Positions 52,450 through 62,274 of a stretch of 64,000 nucleotides of DNA are shown here, in pieces. The notes beneath the pieces were generated by a model. It saw only the letters and a program-made list of their open reading frames with translations, was not told the DNA's origin and did not search any database. This DNA is from Agelas oroides (lineage: Eukaryota > Porifera > Demospongiae > Agelasida > Agelasidae): positions 6,522,205 to 6,586,204 of the forward strand of contig OX422187.1 of assembly GCA_949130485.1 (NCBI GenBank). Direction: 5' to 3'. How positions within the stretch are numbered: the stretch's first letter is position 1; each line of letters begins with the position of its first letter. The translations under genes were made by a program, and so were the position numbers.

Positions 52450-54002
52450 TTATCTAACGACTTTGAAGGATTCATCTAGGTTTATTGCTGGTTGAACTGA
52501 GTTCCAAAGTAGGACAATACGATTGAAGTAGAAGTGTCTTGCAGCTGAGGTCCTAGTGTAGTTAATGTTAAGCATATCACCTGTCGATCCTGTTCTAGTG
52601 CAGGTAGTGCGGAATGTGATGTAACGGTAAATCTCAAGATTGTTTTCTTGATCTTGTAGGCACTTCACAAGAAACAAGAGATCATGCAGATCAAGCCAAA
52701 GGGCTATCGGAAGAAGACTTTGACTCATTACTGACTCGAGCGTATTCCCACAAACTTTGTATGCGACTGTTTGGGGCGAGTTGGCTTGGTTTGAAAGTGA
52801 CAATCTCAGATGAGTACATTTATGCTGGTTTAGACTGAGCCTCCAGGTGTTTCACCATTGTTCTAAAGATGTAAGGTCCAGTTGCAATTGGGTACAATCA
52901 TTTGAAGTAACAACAGATTTGAGCAACTTGGCGTCATCAGCGAATAGTCGACATGATGCAAGTTAATACTTTCTGGCAGATCATTGATGTAAATGAGGAA
53001 TAGAAGTGGTCCAAGGATACTTCCTTGGGGGACTCCTGATTTCACTGGAAGCAGGGCAGAAGAGGCATTATCTAAGTGCACATAATGTTGTCTGTGCAGG
53101 GGCGGATCCAGAGATTGTAGAAGGGGGGGGGGGGGGGGGGGGGGGCACACATAGAGTCGGGGGGATTTTCAAATTTAGACCATATGAGAGTGCTTCTGAG
53201 GCCGTTGGAGACCATCATAACCACGCAAAATTTATGGCAACTGGACTGTAACTCAGGCGATTCACCGTATGGTCGTTTCTCGGAGCCCCTCCCCTTCTGA
53301 ATCAGCCTTTGTATATGAGGGACTGCCACAGAACTGTCTCTTGGGAGCTGCAGATTTGAGTGCTTTAAGTTCGCAGGACATGAAGCAACGATTCATATAG
53401 AGATGTGCGCTGTGTCGGAGTAGCTACGTGCACTAAGCGCGCGGTAAACCTCCGCGTTTAGCGCTTGCTCAGTCCCCATGCCCCCCCTTGGATCCGCCCC
53501 TGCTGTGGGTTAGGTACTCTCGGAACCACAACCAAAGTTTACCTGTAATGCCTATTCTCCACAGTTTTAAGAAGAACCTCATTGTGGTGGACTGAATCAA
53601 ACGCCTTCTTAAAGTCCAGAAACACGGCATCAATTCCTACGGCACTTCTATCGAGGTCATTAAACACCTGGGCGAAAGAAACAAGAAGTTGTGACAGGCA
53701 CGATCTGCCTTTAAGGAGGCCAAACTGTTGCTTTGACAGCTTTGGTCTTATATAAAACTGATGATTCTATCGTATACAGCTTTTTCCAGCACTTTAGAAG
53801 TTGTACAAAGAAGAGAGATTGGTCTATAATTACAGACGTTAGATTTGTCGCCCCCTTTCGGAATAGGACGTATTTTGTGGATTTTCCATTCATGAGGGAT
53901 GTGGGCAGTGTTTAGAGACAGGTTGAAAAGGGAGGTGAATGGTGCAGCAAGCGTATCAGAACAGTGCTTCAGCACTAAGGGATGTATATTATCGCATCCC
54001 AT
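52450..54002 (-). pseudogene. LINE reverse transcriptase and C-terminal domain
   Basis: HIPHEWKIHKIRPIPKGGDK and NYRPISLLCTTSKVLEKAVY (54002-53748) are the classic RT N-terminal blocks. AVFLDFKKAFDSVHHNEVL (about 53640-53580) holds the first catalytic Asp. SGVPQGSILGPLLFLIYIND (about 53040-52980) is block 4. The FADD box reads as VDYSLMTPS, damaged by an indel near 52955. The C-terminal part (52803-52450) ends with TRTSAARHFYFNRIVLLWNS. Confidence 0.85.
53097..53502. mobile_element. hAT-like MITE with CAGGGGCGGATCC ends
   Basis: Starts CAGGGGCGGATCCAGAG, ends CTTGGATCCGCCCCTG, flanked by direct repeat CTGTG (53092-53096, 53503-53507). It splits the LINE RT cleanly between palm blocks. Contains a G20 tract at 53127-53146. 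Ends of this form are typical of hAT-type miniature elements, but the 5-bp duplication is shorter than the usual 8 bp. Confidence 0.78.
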
Positions 54003-54779
54003 TGCTTTTGTGTGTCAAGCTGGACTAGAATTTCGTACACTTCAGATTCGTTGAGTGATAATTCACTAAAACATGGTGTTGCAGGAGCAGGCAGTGACTG
54101 GGATGATGGCAGCGCAGAGTCACTGGTAGTGAAAGTGGAGTTGAAGTATTCGTTGAATATCATTGCTCTTTTGTGTGGGTCATGTATTGCCGCATCGTTA
54201 TGGTAGATGAAGTGTGGTCCAAACTTGGATTCTGATAGGTTATTGAGATATGTGTATAGTTTCCTTGGATTACTCCTAAATGTTGTAACTATTTGCATTA
54301 AATAGTTCTCTTTGGTAGACTGGATAAGAGATTGAAGATCTGTTTCCATTTGCATGAACCTAGTTCTAAGCATTTGTGTTGGATGTCGTTTAATATGCCT
54401 GCGTAGGCTACGCACTTTGTTTAGTTGGTGCCTAATAGAGGCATTGAACCAATGTGGTGAAACCTTTGATGGGATAGTAGCATTGGGCACAAAGATGGAC
54501 GTACTGAGAGTAATGGCATCTCTAAGTGCAGACCAGGAGCTTTCTAAGCTATGTGATGAGAATGAGTATAAGAGAGTCCGTCAAATGGTCAGCAAGTGCA
54601 GGTAGGTTGGCTTTACGATAATTTAAAGCATTCAGAGAGTAAGACCCTCTACCAACAGACCTTGTACTGTTTGTATTGGAATGTAAGAATATGTCAGCAG
54701 TAACCAAAAAGTGATCTGAATTTAGCGTTGAATCAGTCAAACACGCTATCACTAGATACACGCCGTTGCTAGTTATCAT
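53975..54779 (-). pseudogene. LINE linker between endonuclease and RT
   Basis: TDSTLNSDHFLVTADIFLHS directly follows the endonuclease in related LINEs (SDH-type motif). Then frames 54490-53975 give IPSKVSPHWFNASIRHQLNK and the helical YLMQIVTTFRSNPRKLYTYL, leading into RT. One stop and a frameshift near 54550. Confidence 0.75.
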
Positions 54780-55565
54780 ACACGCTGTTACTAAGCAAAC
54801 CTATATTTAAGCGCTGTTTCATTTCATTGTACTTACCCTTGAAAAAGCTCTCCATAGATGAGCGAAACGTCGGGCCTCTAAGCAGAGAATAAAGTTTTGC
54901 CAACCCCCTCCTACTGTCCTCATCATATCAATAAGCCTATACCGCAGCGCCGCAGTATGACGTCATTTATGAAACTACTGCACTATACTACTCGCCTGAG
55001 ATACGCCCTTCGGTCCAGGGAGATCTATACCGAGGAACCGATTACGTCCCCGGAGATACTGTCAGAGCCCCCCCAAACGCAGGATGACAGCATCAGCAGC
55101 ATACAAGAGACACCAAACAGCCAATTTAGGCTGGTACTCTCGGTAACCCCGTGCATGCCCTGTATAAGTAGTATAGAATCTGTTAACCATAGCCCTTCCC
55201 CCTTACTGTTTAGCCCCACACCCACCGCAAGCCCAGTCCATGCCCCTACCCCTGATTCCACCCAGGACCAGCCACCTCCCCCTCCACTTAGCCCCACTAA
55301 CAGTCTAACCTCTTCCCATAGCACTAGCCCCCAGCATGAAGAATCCCTATCTGGATCCATCGAACTATTCAGCCCCACCCCCAGCATAATCCAGAACAAG
55401 TGGCCATCACCCCCCCCTCTCCCTCAACGACCCCCACGCATTAGGAGAAGACACAATTTACACAACTATGCGAGCCTTGCCTCAACAAATGGGAGCTACG
55501 ATGTGCGTAGCAGTGTTGGCGCTCCCCCACCTGATACCCCAACTACTTACTACGATATTACTAAA
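54735..55565 (+). mobile_element. Penelope-like fragment inserted in the LINE
   Basis: Interrupts the LINE between the endonuclease end (NILDLILTNAPHG) and its SDH linker. 54837-54885 has the motif CTTGAAAAAGCTC-loop-GAGCGAAACGTCGG, a short hairpin followed by GAAACGTC, common in Penelope-like element terminal regions, where hammerhead-type motifs are known. It is followed by a proline-rich 225-codon frame (54897-55574). No RT or GIY-YIG domain is left, so the class is tentative. Confidence 0.5.
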
Positions 55566-55574
55566 GTTCCATGA
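54897..55574 (+). CDS. Proline-rich open frame of the inserted fragment
   Basis: Starts MPTPSYCPHHINKPIPQRRS. A basic segment LLHYTTRLRYALRSREIY is followed by long Pro/Ser-rich stretches (PPPPPLSPTNSLTSSH). The 3' end runs a few codons into the LINE, so the original end is lost. No domain recognised; may be the N-terminal part of a Penelope-like ORF or non-coding. Confidence 0.35.
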   Translation: MPTPSYCPHHINKPIPQRRSMTSFMKLLHYTTRLRYALRSREIYTEEPITSPEILSEPPQTQDDSISSIQETPNSQFRLVLSVTPCMPCISSIESVNHSPSPLLFSPTPTASPVHAPTPDSTQDQPPPPPLSPTNSLTSSHSTSPQHEESLSGSIELFSPTPSIIQNKWPSPPPLPQRPPRIRRRHNLHNYASLASTNGSYDVRSSVGAPPPDTPTTYYDITKVP

Positions 55575-56090
55575 GGAGCATTTGTAAGTATAAGGTCAAG
55601 TATATTGCCTGCTTGATGAGATGGAGTATTGACAAGTTGCAGATAATTGAGATGATGTAGTGTATTGCAGAGATTGCGAGAGAAAGGTGACCCTGCGCAT
55701 AGGGTTAACCAATTAATGTCAGGGGTATTAAAATCCCCAAGTATGATTGTGCTGACATCATCTTGTATGTTAGAAATAGCATGTATAGTTTCTTGTTGAT
55801 ATTCACTAGTACAGTTCGGGGGAATGTAAAGACATATTAGCAGTAGTTTCGGTCGAATATTCAGATGCACTGAGATCATTTCAATTGAATTGCTTGTATG
55901 GCAAAGTTGGGATGGGATTGAGTTATGAATAGCAACTAGGACACCGCCTCCTCGATTCACCCTGTCTTTGCGATATATTGTATAAGATGTCGGCAGAATT
56001 TCGTTATTGAATACCGTGTTGTTTAGCCATGTTTCGGTTACACAGATTATGTCAAAATTCTTGGTATGTACTGCAGATTGAAATTAAACT
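55562..56090 (-). pseudogene. LINE endonuclease domain
   Basis: KNFDIICVTETWLNNTVF (catalytic Glu in TETW), RVNRGGGVLVAIHNS, ILGDFNTPDINWL (catalytic Asp/Asn) and SHQAGNILDLILTN are ordered motifs of APE-type LINE endonucleases. The His of the final SDH motif lies beyond the inserted fragment. Confidence 0.88.
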
Positions 56091-56142
56091 ATGCGCGTTC
56101 CATAAGAGTAATGATTTGCGATTGCATAGTCATTGACTGGGT

Positions 56143-56367
56143 TCATCTGCTGGGGGATGATTGTAAGGATGGGTCATCGGTGCCAGCCGTCATAGTATCG
56201 TCAGACAATGACAAGGAATGCATTATGGGTCTTAATTCAGTTGTGTTAGGAGGGGGTGGCTCTGCCCTGGACAATGGAGTGGTAGCAGCAGGCATTGTGG
56301 GTAGTTGATTGTGGTTGCTAGGGGAGACAATGGGATTGAAATTGAAATTAGCTGTGTTGCTGGACAT
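56143..56367 (-). pseudogene. LINE N-terminal segment
   Basis: MSSNTANFNFNPIVSPSNHN... Ser/Pro-rich, with a stop between it and the endonuclease. Assigned only by position. Confidence 0.4.
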
Positions 56368-56448
56368 GAAGGTAGAATCAACTACCTTGCCATGTAGTTT
56401 TTTATTGACAAAATGGCCTCAGAAGCAATCTCTTTGGATTTTCTGTAT

Positions 56449-56515
56449 GTGTAATATAGCCAGCTAGAACCCGATGAAGGGCCAACCACTCTCCCTACCA
56501 AACTTTGTGAAAACC
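56449..56515. repeat. Fragment of the 8.6-12.7 kb foldback family
   Basis: ATAGCCAGCTAGAACCCGAT and AAGGGCCAACCACTCTCCCT match 11932-11975 closely. Confidence 0.7.
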
Positions 56516-57007
56516 CATACAACTGTCTGCGAGCGTTTGACCATTATGCTAAGCCAAGCGACAGTACTAGTGCTGCTAGCCGTTTTCCAAGTCTATTTAA
56601 TTATATGATCACGTGTAGCAAGTCACGTGATTACTCCAAAAAATATTTTTTTGACTTTTGGGAAAAATTGACCCGCCGGATCCGAGAAATGCAGCCTTAT
56701 AAACAACAGAAACTCAGCTCATGACTTTAGTGTAAAGCTTAGTCCATGCATATGTAGCCACACTGATAGTAGCTGCCTTGGCTGTTGGCATATGTGATAC
56801 CTAGCTATCTACTTATCAAGATACCTACTTATGTGTGACAAATCCAACAAATCAGTTTGCTGCTTGCTCAGGCTTGCCCCACGATGATGAATCGTTAGAA
56901 CTGTACCATGAGGATCTACTTAGAATGTTTAATCAAAAATCAAAAGCAACAACACAGTCACGGTCTAATAGCTGAGATATAAGAGTCAATGTTTCTCCCT
57001 CCAGTAG
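56516..57007. other. No gene recognised
   Basis: Contains an inverted GGGGCGAGC-family end at 56866-56882 (TTGCTCAGGCTTGCCCCA). Nothing coding seen. Confidence 0.4.
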
Positions 57008-57295
57008 TTAGTTCATGTTGAAGCGATCCCATACACAAGTGGGAACTGTTGGCCATGGATGAAGGCATTGCATGATGGTGAAGACTTGATAAAACAGCCT
57101 CGGGCAAATTTCAAACGTGCTATCCACGTAAATTGTTGTAGCTTCTGATAAGAGACGCATGTTTGTGTGCATGGCAAAGATCAGAACTTCACCTTTCTTC
57201 CGTAAAAAGAACTCTTCTCCCGATAATGTCTTCTGCTCAATACCTGTCAGGTTCATTAGTGTTAGCACTTTGTTAGACATTTTGGCATTAGACAT
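57008..57295 (-). pseudogene. MULE-type transposase fragment
   Basis: Minus strand: FLRKKGEVLIFAMHTNMRLL and EATTIYVDSTFEICPRLFYQ followed by VFTIMQC. The D-x-TF-x-x-x-P-x-x-FYQ-x-(F/Y)TI pattern with the first catalytic Asp is the start of the MULE transposase domain, often paired with FLYWCH fingers. Truncated after about 95 codons. Its first codons lie in the 15-bp repeat array. Confidence 0.65.
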
Positions 57296-57350
57296 TTGGA
57301 ATTAGACATTCTGGGATTAGACATTTTGGGATTAGACATTCTGGGAATGA
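57268..57350. repeat. 15-bp tandem ATTAGACATTTTGGG
   Basis: Five units, inverted relative to 43765-43835. Confidence 0.8.
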
Positions 57351-58344
57351 CTCCTGGGCTGTCCATGAGCGTCCAACCACTGTTTTCTTCTGTTATGCTG
57401 GCTGTCCAGATTGCAGAGCATTAAATGCATAAGGAGTCACTGGATCCTGGGTTTCACTTGTTCTGTGGGAAGTCATTTCACCCAAGCGCTTCAATTTAGC
57501 ACCGCTGCATGGGTGTGGTACTTGTCACGTGACCACTCATGTGATTAACTTGTGTGTAGGTGAAGTGTGAACTAGGCACACTTGTTAGCTTACTGAGCTG
57601 GTAAGTATGGCATCAGACTTAGTGCAGCTTACGTGGATTCAGCATCTTGCTAGTATCTATGTTACTGTGTACACTTCATAGCCAGTTGCTGGGTACATCC
57701 TGTATCCGCCTCTATTGGATCTCCTGTTATGCACACGACAAAACGGTCTGCCACCTACACCCAATTCTTTGCACTTCGGATGCAACTACTGCCCGTACCC
57801 CAGTCACCCTTTTCTTTCCACTTGGGGTGCAGTTATGCTTGACAAAAAAAAACCAACAAACACACCAAAAAGATTTTTTAGCTCATTGAATGTGATGGTT
57901 GGCTATTTGTGAGTGCAAAGCTTGCCAGAGTGGGCTTGAATGTTTGTGAGTGTGGTGGAAAGGCAGAGAGCCATCCTGGAAGACGGGTGTCATCACACAG
58001 TTGTCTGGCTAAGGTACTGTAGAAAGCTGACTTTTCGGGCTTGTAGGCCTCACCAAATTTTATGCTAGCGGGAATGTGTGTAACTTGGCTCCATTCTAGG
58101 GGCAATGACAGGCAGTAGGTTTGTGGGCATAACTCACTGGCCTGGAGGTGACCGGGAAAATGCATACATAGTTTTGTAGGGGGTGAGTTGAGCTTTCTGA
58201 AACTGGGCTCAGTTTTGGTTGGTTTTGAGTGGGGCTGTGTCGAATTTTTCAAAGCCAGTATAGCCAAAATTACTGTTTTTGAGGTCAAATGTGTGTTTTG
58301 GCCTGTAGACTGGAATTGAAGTGGTCCCAGGACAAATCCATATG
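57351..58344. other. Intergenic, repeat fragments
   Basis: 57598-57670 matches 43618-43690 (ACTTAGTGCAGCTTA, TATCTATGTTACTGTGT), and 57690-57800 resembles 41540-41650. The 170-codon minus frame at 57878-58390 has no domain signal. Confidence 0.45.
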
Positions 58345-58743
58345 CAGGGGTGGAGATATAGGGGGGGCAGGGGGGGTTAGGCCCTCCCACTTTTCAAATT
58401 GGGAGGGGCTCAGTCCCCCCAATTTTCTATTAGTTGTGCAGAGAAATACATTATCATCTCGTTTCCAGGATCAGGGCTACACTGGGCTACACTGCCACTA
58501 GTTTGGTCCGCGGCTCTGCCATGACAGGGTATAGTAGTCTCGCCCAGACCCCACGAGACTAAGTGTATAGTTTGCTCTCATGCGGTCTAATTATGTGCAA
58601 CCTCGGGCCCTACCTTTTACTCAGGTAGCATTAATTAGAGTAAGCTTCACCGTAATTGGGGAGGGGGGGTTGCTTGCACACCCCCACAGCTTAACATTTA
58701 GAACATGAGCCCCCCCACTTCTTGGTAGCTGTCTCCGCCTCTG
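58345..58743. mobile_element. hAT-like MITE with CAGGGGTGGAGATA ends
   Basis: Left GCAGGGGTGGAGATA, right TGTCTCCGCCTCTG. It resembles the 53097 element at its tips and G-rich start, but the target duplication is unclear. Confidence 0.5.
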
Positions 58744-59439
58744 ATACGTAAAGTTTTTACTTGTTTTGTGTGTGTGTTGACGATGTGGTCAGAGTGGGGG
58801 TGGAGAGGGCACAAATTTAATTTTAGCTGAGGGACTAAAAATTGAGGTAAAGACTGTATCGATACGCAAAAATTTTGTGCAAAAAGCAAGGGATACAAGA
58901 TATAATGCCCTTTACAATAACTAAACAGCAACATGATAATTATCAAATAAGCTAAGTTACGATAAGCTTGCAGTATACAAATTAGATATAAAAAGCATTT
59001 AAACAAGTATAGTAGTGTAGGTAGATGTAAAGCAGAAATTTATAGAGGGGGGGCACAAAGGAGTAAAATTGGTGTGCACAAATGACTGGCGATACATATA
59101 TGGCTTAGAATGATGTGTGGGTGGAGGTAATGACTATAAAAGTATTATAAAGACTTGCAAACAATCTTAAGAAGTAGTGAGAGACATACTTTCAGGAGAC
59201 TGCGGTAGGCAGTTGAAATGTGTCAAGTATAGGTCCTCGTATTTACGTATATAGTTGGAAGGGAGTTGCATCTTACAATTAACACCAAAATTGTGCACTG
59301 TTTACACAGTCAATAGGGGGGTGCAACTTGTGATAAAGCACAGTACATTAGTTTAGAGGGAATAAATGCACTTCATACAACCTGGAGACTTACAGGTTAG
59401 TTTGTCTAGAATATGTTCGAGAGCAAGCATTTTGTGACG
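58744..59439. other. 3' flank of the subtilase gene
   Basis: AT-rich. Likely 3'UTR and intergenic. No clear minus-strand AATAAA near the stop. Confidence 0.4.
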
Positions 59440-62274
59440 TTATTTTGAGTGCTTGTGGAAGTTTTGGACAATGCTATGAATGTCCTCAGGTTCGAGGTCT
59501 TTCAGTAATCGTCTGATATCAAGATTTCCATAGCCGGCTGAGTCAGAGTGCTCTGTGCGATGGACACTCATTTGTCGGAGGAGTTCTCGCATCACATAGA
59601 CATTGCGACAAGCTTTGTTGAGAGGGACGTTATGCCACCCCCACTTGTCACTGTTAGGTGGCTCCTCAGACCAGGCATCAATTGATTTGTATCTAGAATC
59701 TATTGGCCTTAGTGTCCATTCACCACTGACCACCTTGTCAACATACTGCAGAATCAGGGCGATGAAGGCAGCTACTGCTGGAGCAGAAAAAGATGTGCCC
59801 GACACAGGGTACTTGTTCAAGACCATGAACTCTCCTGGAGCTAGGAAGTCGATTTCACGACCGACAGAACTGAAACCGTGGGAGGTACCATGCCAGGTGT
59901 GAGCTCCAATACAGAGGACATTTCCAAGCCTACTGGGGTAACTGATGGTATTGCTGCTTGTAAGACCAATGTTTCCAGCTGAGAAGACAGGAATGATGCC
60001 TGCATTTATTGCTTTGCTGATGGCTTGAGAAAGCCTCAGGTTGAACTGGTCAAACCCTAGAGAACACACAATTACATCTGGTCTTTTCGGTCGTTCCACT
60101 AGGTTTTCTATCATTGTGGCTAGATTTTGACTATCCCGAAGAGTATTGACCAGCAGGAGTTCAGCTTCAGGAGCTATATTTGCAACCACAACGGCACACT
60201 GCAAACCGTGAGATTCCTTTATTGGTGTGCACTTGAAGGACATTTCATTGTTTATCCATTGAATTCTTTTCTCAATCTCGTTCTCTAACATGTGGACTTC
60301 TTGAGCCACAAAATCAAAGTCGACTTTCTTTTGCAGGTCAGTGGCAAGTTTGTTCAATGACTTTGATGTCTCCATCAGTGATTCAGTACTTTCACTCATT
60401 GAGAGAGTACATTTGTCCCAAGAATGCATTTTAGTTTCTAGGTCTTTTGCTTTGTAATTTGCATTCAGAATTTCTGGAAAATCATCGTCAATCACAGCCA
60501 CCCTAATACCTCCACCATCCAGTAAAATGGGCAGCTGTAGTTCATTGTTCAGTGCATGGTTTGAGAGGATGTCTGAGTTGAATTTGCACTGTTCAGTCAT
60601 TTCACTGGCTGAATCTGGGATAGTTCGGAAACTTCTCTCTTGTGTAATGGAATTTAGCAATTTTTTAAGTTGGCGATGTGAGAATGAGAATATGCGGTTT
60701 GTTAGTAACCCGTAGCCTGAGTGAGGGTGATGTTTGGTGGAAGTGGTGGTTTGCTGTAGAACCTCACGTATGATCGAAACATGGTTGTATTCAGGACATC
60801 CTCCAGGCATGTCGCCCAATGAGGATTTGATATAACTCAGGATGAGGGCAACTATGCCACTGAGTACTGCAGCAGATATGCCAGTACCTGCGACAATCCT
60901 CTTATGACTATGTATCTCTGTACTAGTGTGATATGGTACTACACAGTCAACTTCTCTGCCTGAGGGAGAATCAAATGCTGGCTCATTCTTATCATCCACA
61001 GCACCGACACAGAGGATGTTCCCCATTGAGGCAGGGAAAGCAATGCCAGGAATATGGTCACCACTGCTTTGGGGAATAGTACTACCAGCTGCACAGATCA
61101 CTATGATACCATCGTCAATCGCAGCATTAATGGCTCTCATCTCATCTTCCCTATAGTGGCCACCATAAGGGATAAGGACTATCAGGCTGTGCACGTCCTC
61201 ACCCCATTCTCGAGCCTTCCACTTATCTCTTAGTGAATTGAGGGCTCTGGAGGTCATGCCATTTGGAAAAAAGTGCCTTGCATGGTCCAAGGAGGTCCTG
61301 CAAGCTATTAGCTTGGCGTCTGGAGCAACTTGAGCTAAAATTGTTGTGAGGATGGAACCAACACCACCATTTGACTCGTAAACTGGAGAAAACTGGTTAG
61401 AGAAGTTGTACCTATGCACAACATTTTGAATGAAGTCTGACTTTAATTCAGAAGACCCAGGCTCGAATACTGACTGGATCACACTGTCTTTTTTTTTTCC
61501 ATTTGAAAAGGAACTGTCAAGGCCTGAAGCTAGTACAGCAATAGCTACCCCTTCCCCAAATGACTTCTTCTTCTGAATTTGATGTAACATTAGATTTTGC
61601 TGAGTAATTGATGGACGCAAGAGTAGATTTGAATAATCGTCAGATGTTGATTTGACATATGGCACATGTGTATGATAATGTTCCTGCAGTGCATGTTCTC
61701 TGCACTCAACTTTTACTCCTTCAGCATCGATGTTTGGATCGAACAGAGGGTAATGAAAACACACAAATGCTGTACGCTGGACATTGATATCTAGTCTCTT
61801 AAGAACGTCCAGCAGTGTATCCAACTGGTCTTTTCGTACAGATACTTGACCCTTGACATGGAAGTACCTAAGGAAGCAAAGGTTTTTAATAGTGAGCCTA
61901 GGTACTGCAACTTTGGATGAATTTTCATCAGATACATTGTACAGGGTTGGAAGTTGCAATTCAACCCTTTCAATGGTACGCATCTGACCTTCTTCTGGGA
62001 TTAGAGCCTTGAGAGCATCAACACACAGTTGCGCAGAATACTTACTTGTGTAACTATAAGGATAGAATTCGCTAAATGATCTGTCACGCTTTTCATCCCC
62101 TGGGAGATAAAAAGCTGTTGATCCCAGGAGTTTAACTTCTCCAATATCAGTAGGATTTTTCAAGAGCTGCATGTGTTCTCGGATACCTTCCAACTCGATC
62201 TTACCATCACACTGAACAAATTCTGACAGGTCAATAATTGATATTTTGTCAGAGGCCATCTCTTCTGCATTAGT
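59440..62274 (-). CDS. Tandem subtilase: pseudo-protease plus active S8 domain
   Basis: 939 residues from ATG 62259. The exon itself begins at 62274, after acceptor TTTCTCCCCAG, with TNAEE in frame before the Met, so an upstream coding exon or a 5'UTR exon exists. Residues 1-235: unrecognised N-terminal region, no signal peptide or membrane segment, so probably cytosolic. Domain 1 (about 236-530) has the subtilisin fold pattern, but catalytic positions are lost: ASG for DTG (244), NGG for HG (297), AAGS for AAGN (393), GTGISAA for GTSxAxP (460). Domain 2 (about 584-922) keeps D591 (VAVIDDD), H684 (ESHG), N763 (SAGN) and S823 (GTSFSAP). A helical, charged insert (about 605-675) separates Asp and His. 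Each domain ends with a similar helix and SGYG/AGYG tail, so the halves arose by duplication. Peptide-bond hydrolysis by domain 2 is expected; substrates are unknown. Confidence 0.9.
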   Translation of the reverse strand, partial: TNAEEMASDKISIIDLSEFVQCDGKIELEGIREHMQLLKNPTDIGEVKLLGSTAFYLPGDEKRDRSFSEFYPYSYTSKYSAQLCVDALKALIPEEGQMRTIERVELQLPTLYNVSDENSSKVAVPRLTIKNLCFLRYFHVKGQVSVRKDQLDTLLDVLKRLDINVQRTAFVCFHYPLFDPNIDAEGVKVECREHALQEHYHTHVPYVKSTSDDYSNLLLRPSITQQNLMLHQIQKKKSFGEGVAIAVLASGLDSSFSNGKKKDSVIQSVFEPGSSELKSDFIQNVVHRYNFSNQFSPVYESNGGVGSILTTILAQVAPDAKLIACRTSLDHARHFFPNGMTSRALNSLRDKWKAREWGEDVHSLIVLIPYGGHYREDEMRAINAAIDDGIIVICAAGSTIPQSSGDHIPGIAFPASMGNILCVGAVDDKNEPAFDSPSGREVDCVVPYHTSTEIHSHKRIVAGTGISAAVLSGIVALILSYIKSSLGDMPGGCPEYNHVSIIREVLQQTTTSTKHHPHSGYGLLTNRIFSFSHRQLKKLLNSITQERSFRTIPDSASEMTEQCKFNSDILSNHALNNELQLPILLDGGGIRVAVIDDDFPEILNANYKAKDLETKMHSWDKCTLSMSESTESLMETSKSLNKLATDLQKKVDFDFVAQEVHMLENEIEKRIQWINNEMSFKCTPIKESHGLQCAVVVANIAPEAELLLVNTLRDSQNLATMIENLVERPKRPDVIVCSLGFDQFNLRLSQAISKAINAGIIPVFSAGNIGLTSSNTISYPSRLGNVLCIGAHTWHGTSHGFSSVGREIDFLAPGEFMVLNKYPVSGTSFSAPAVAAFIALILQYVDKVVSGEWTLRPIDSRYKSIDAWSEEPPNSDKWGWHNVPLNKACRNVYVMRELLRQMSVHRTEHSDSAGYGNLDIRRLLKDLEPEDIHSIVQNFHKHSK

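Noticed and set aside
57878..58390. 170-codon minus frame
   Set aside because: Low-complexity, Pro/Ser/Thr-rich, no motif, and overlaps the end of a MITE.
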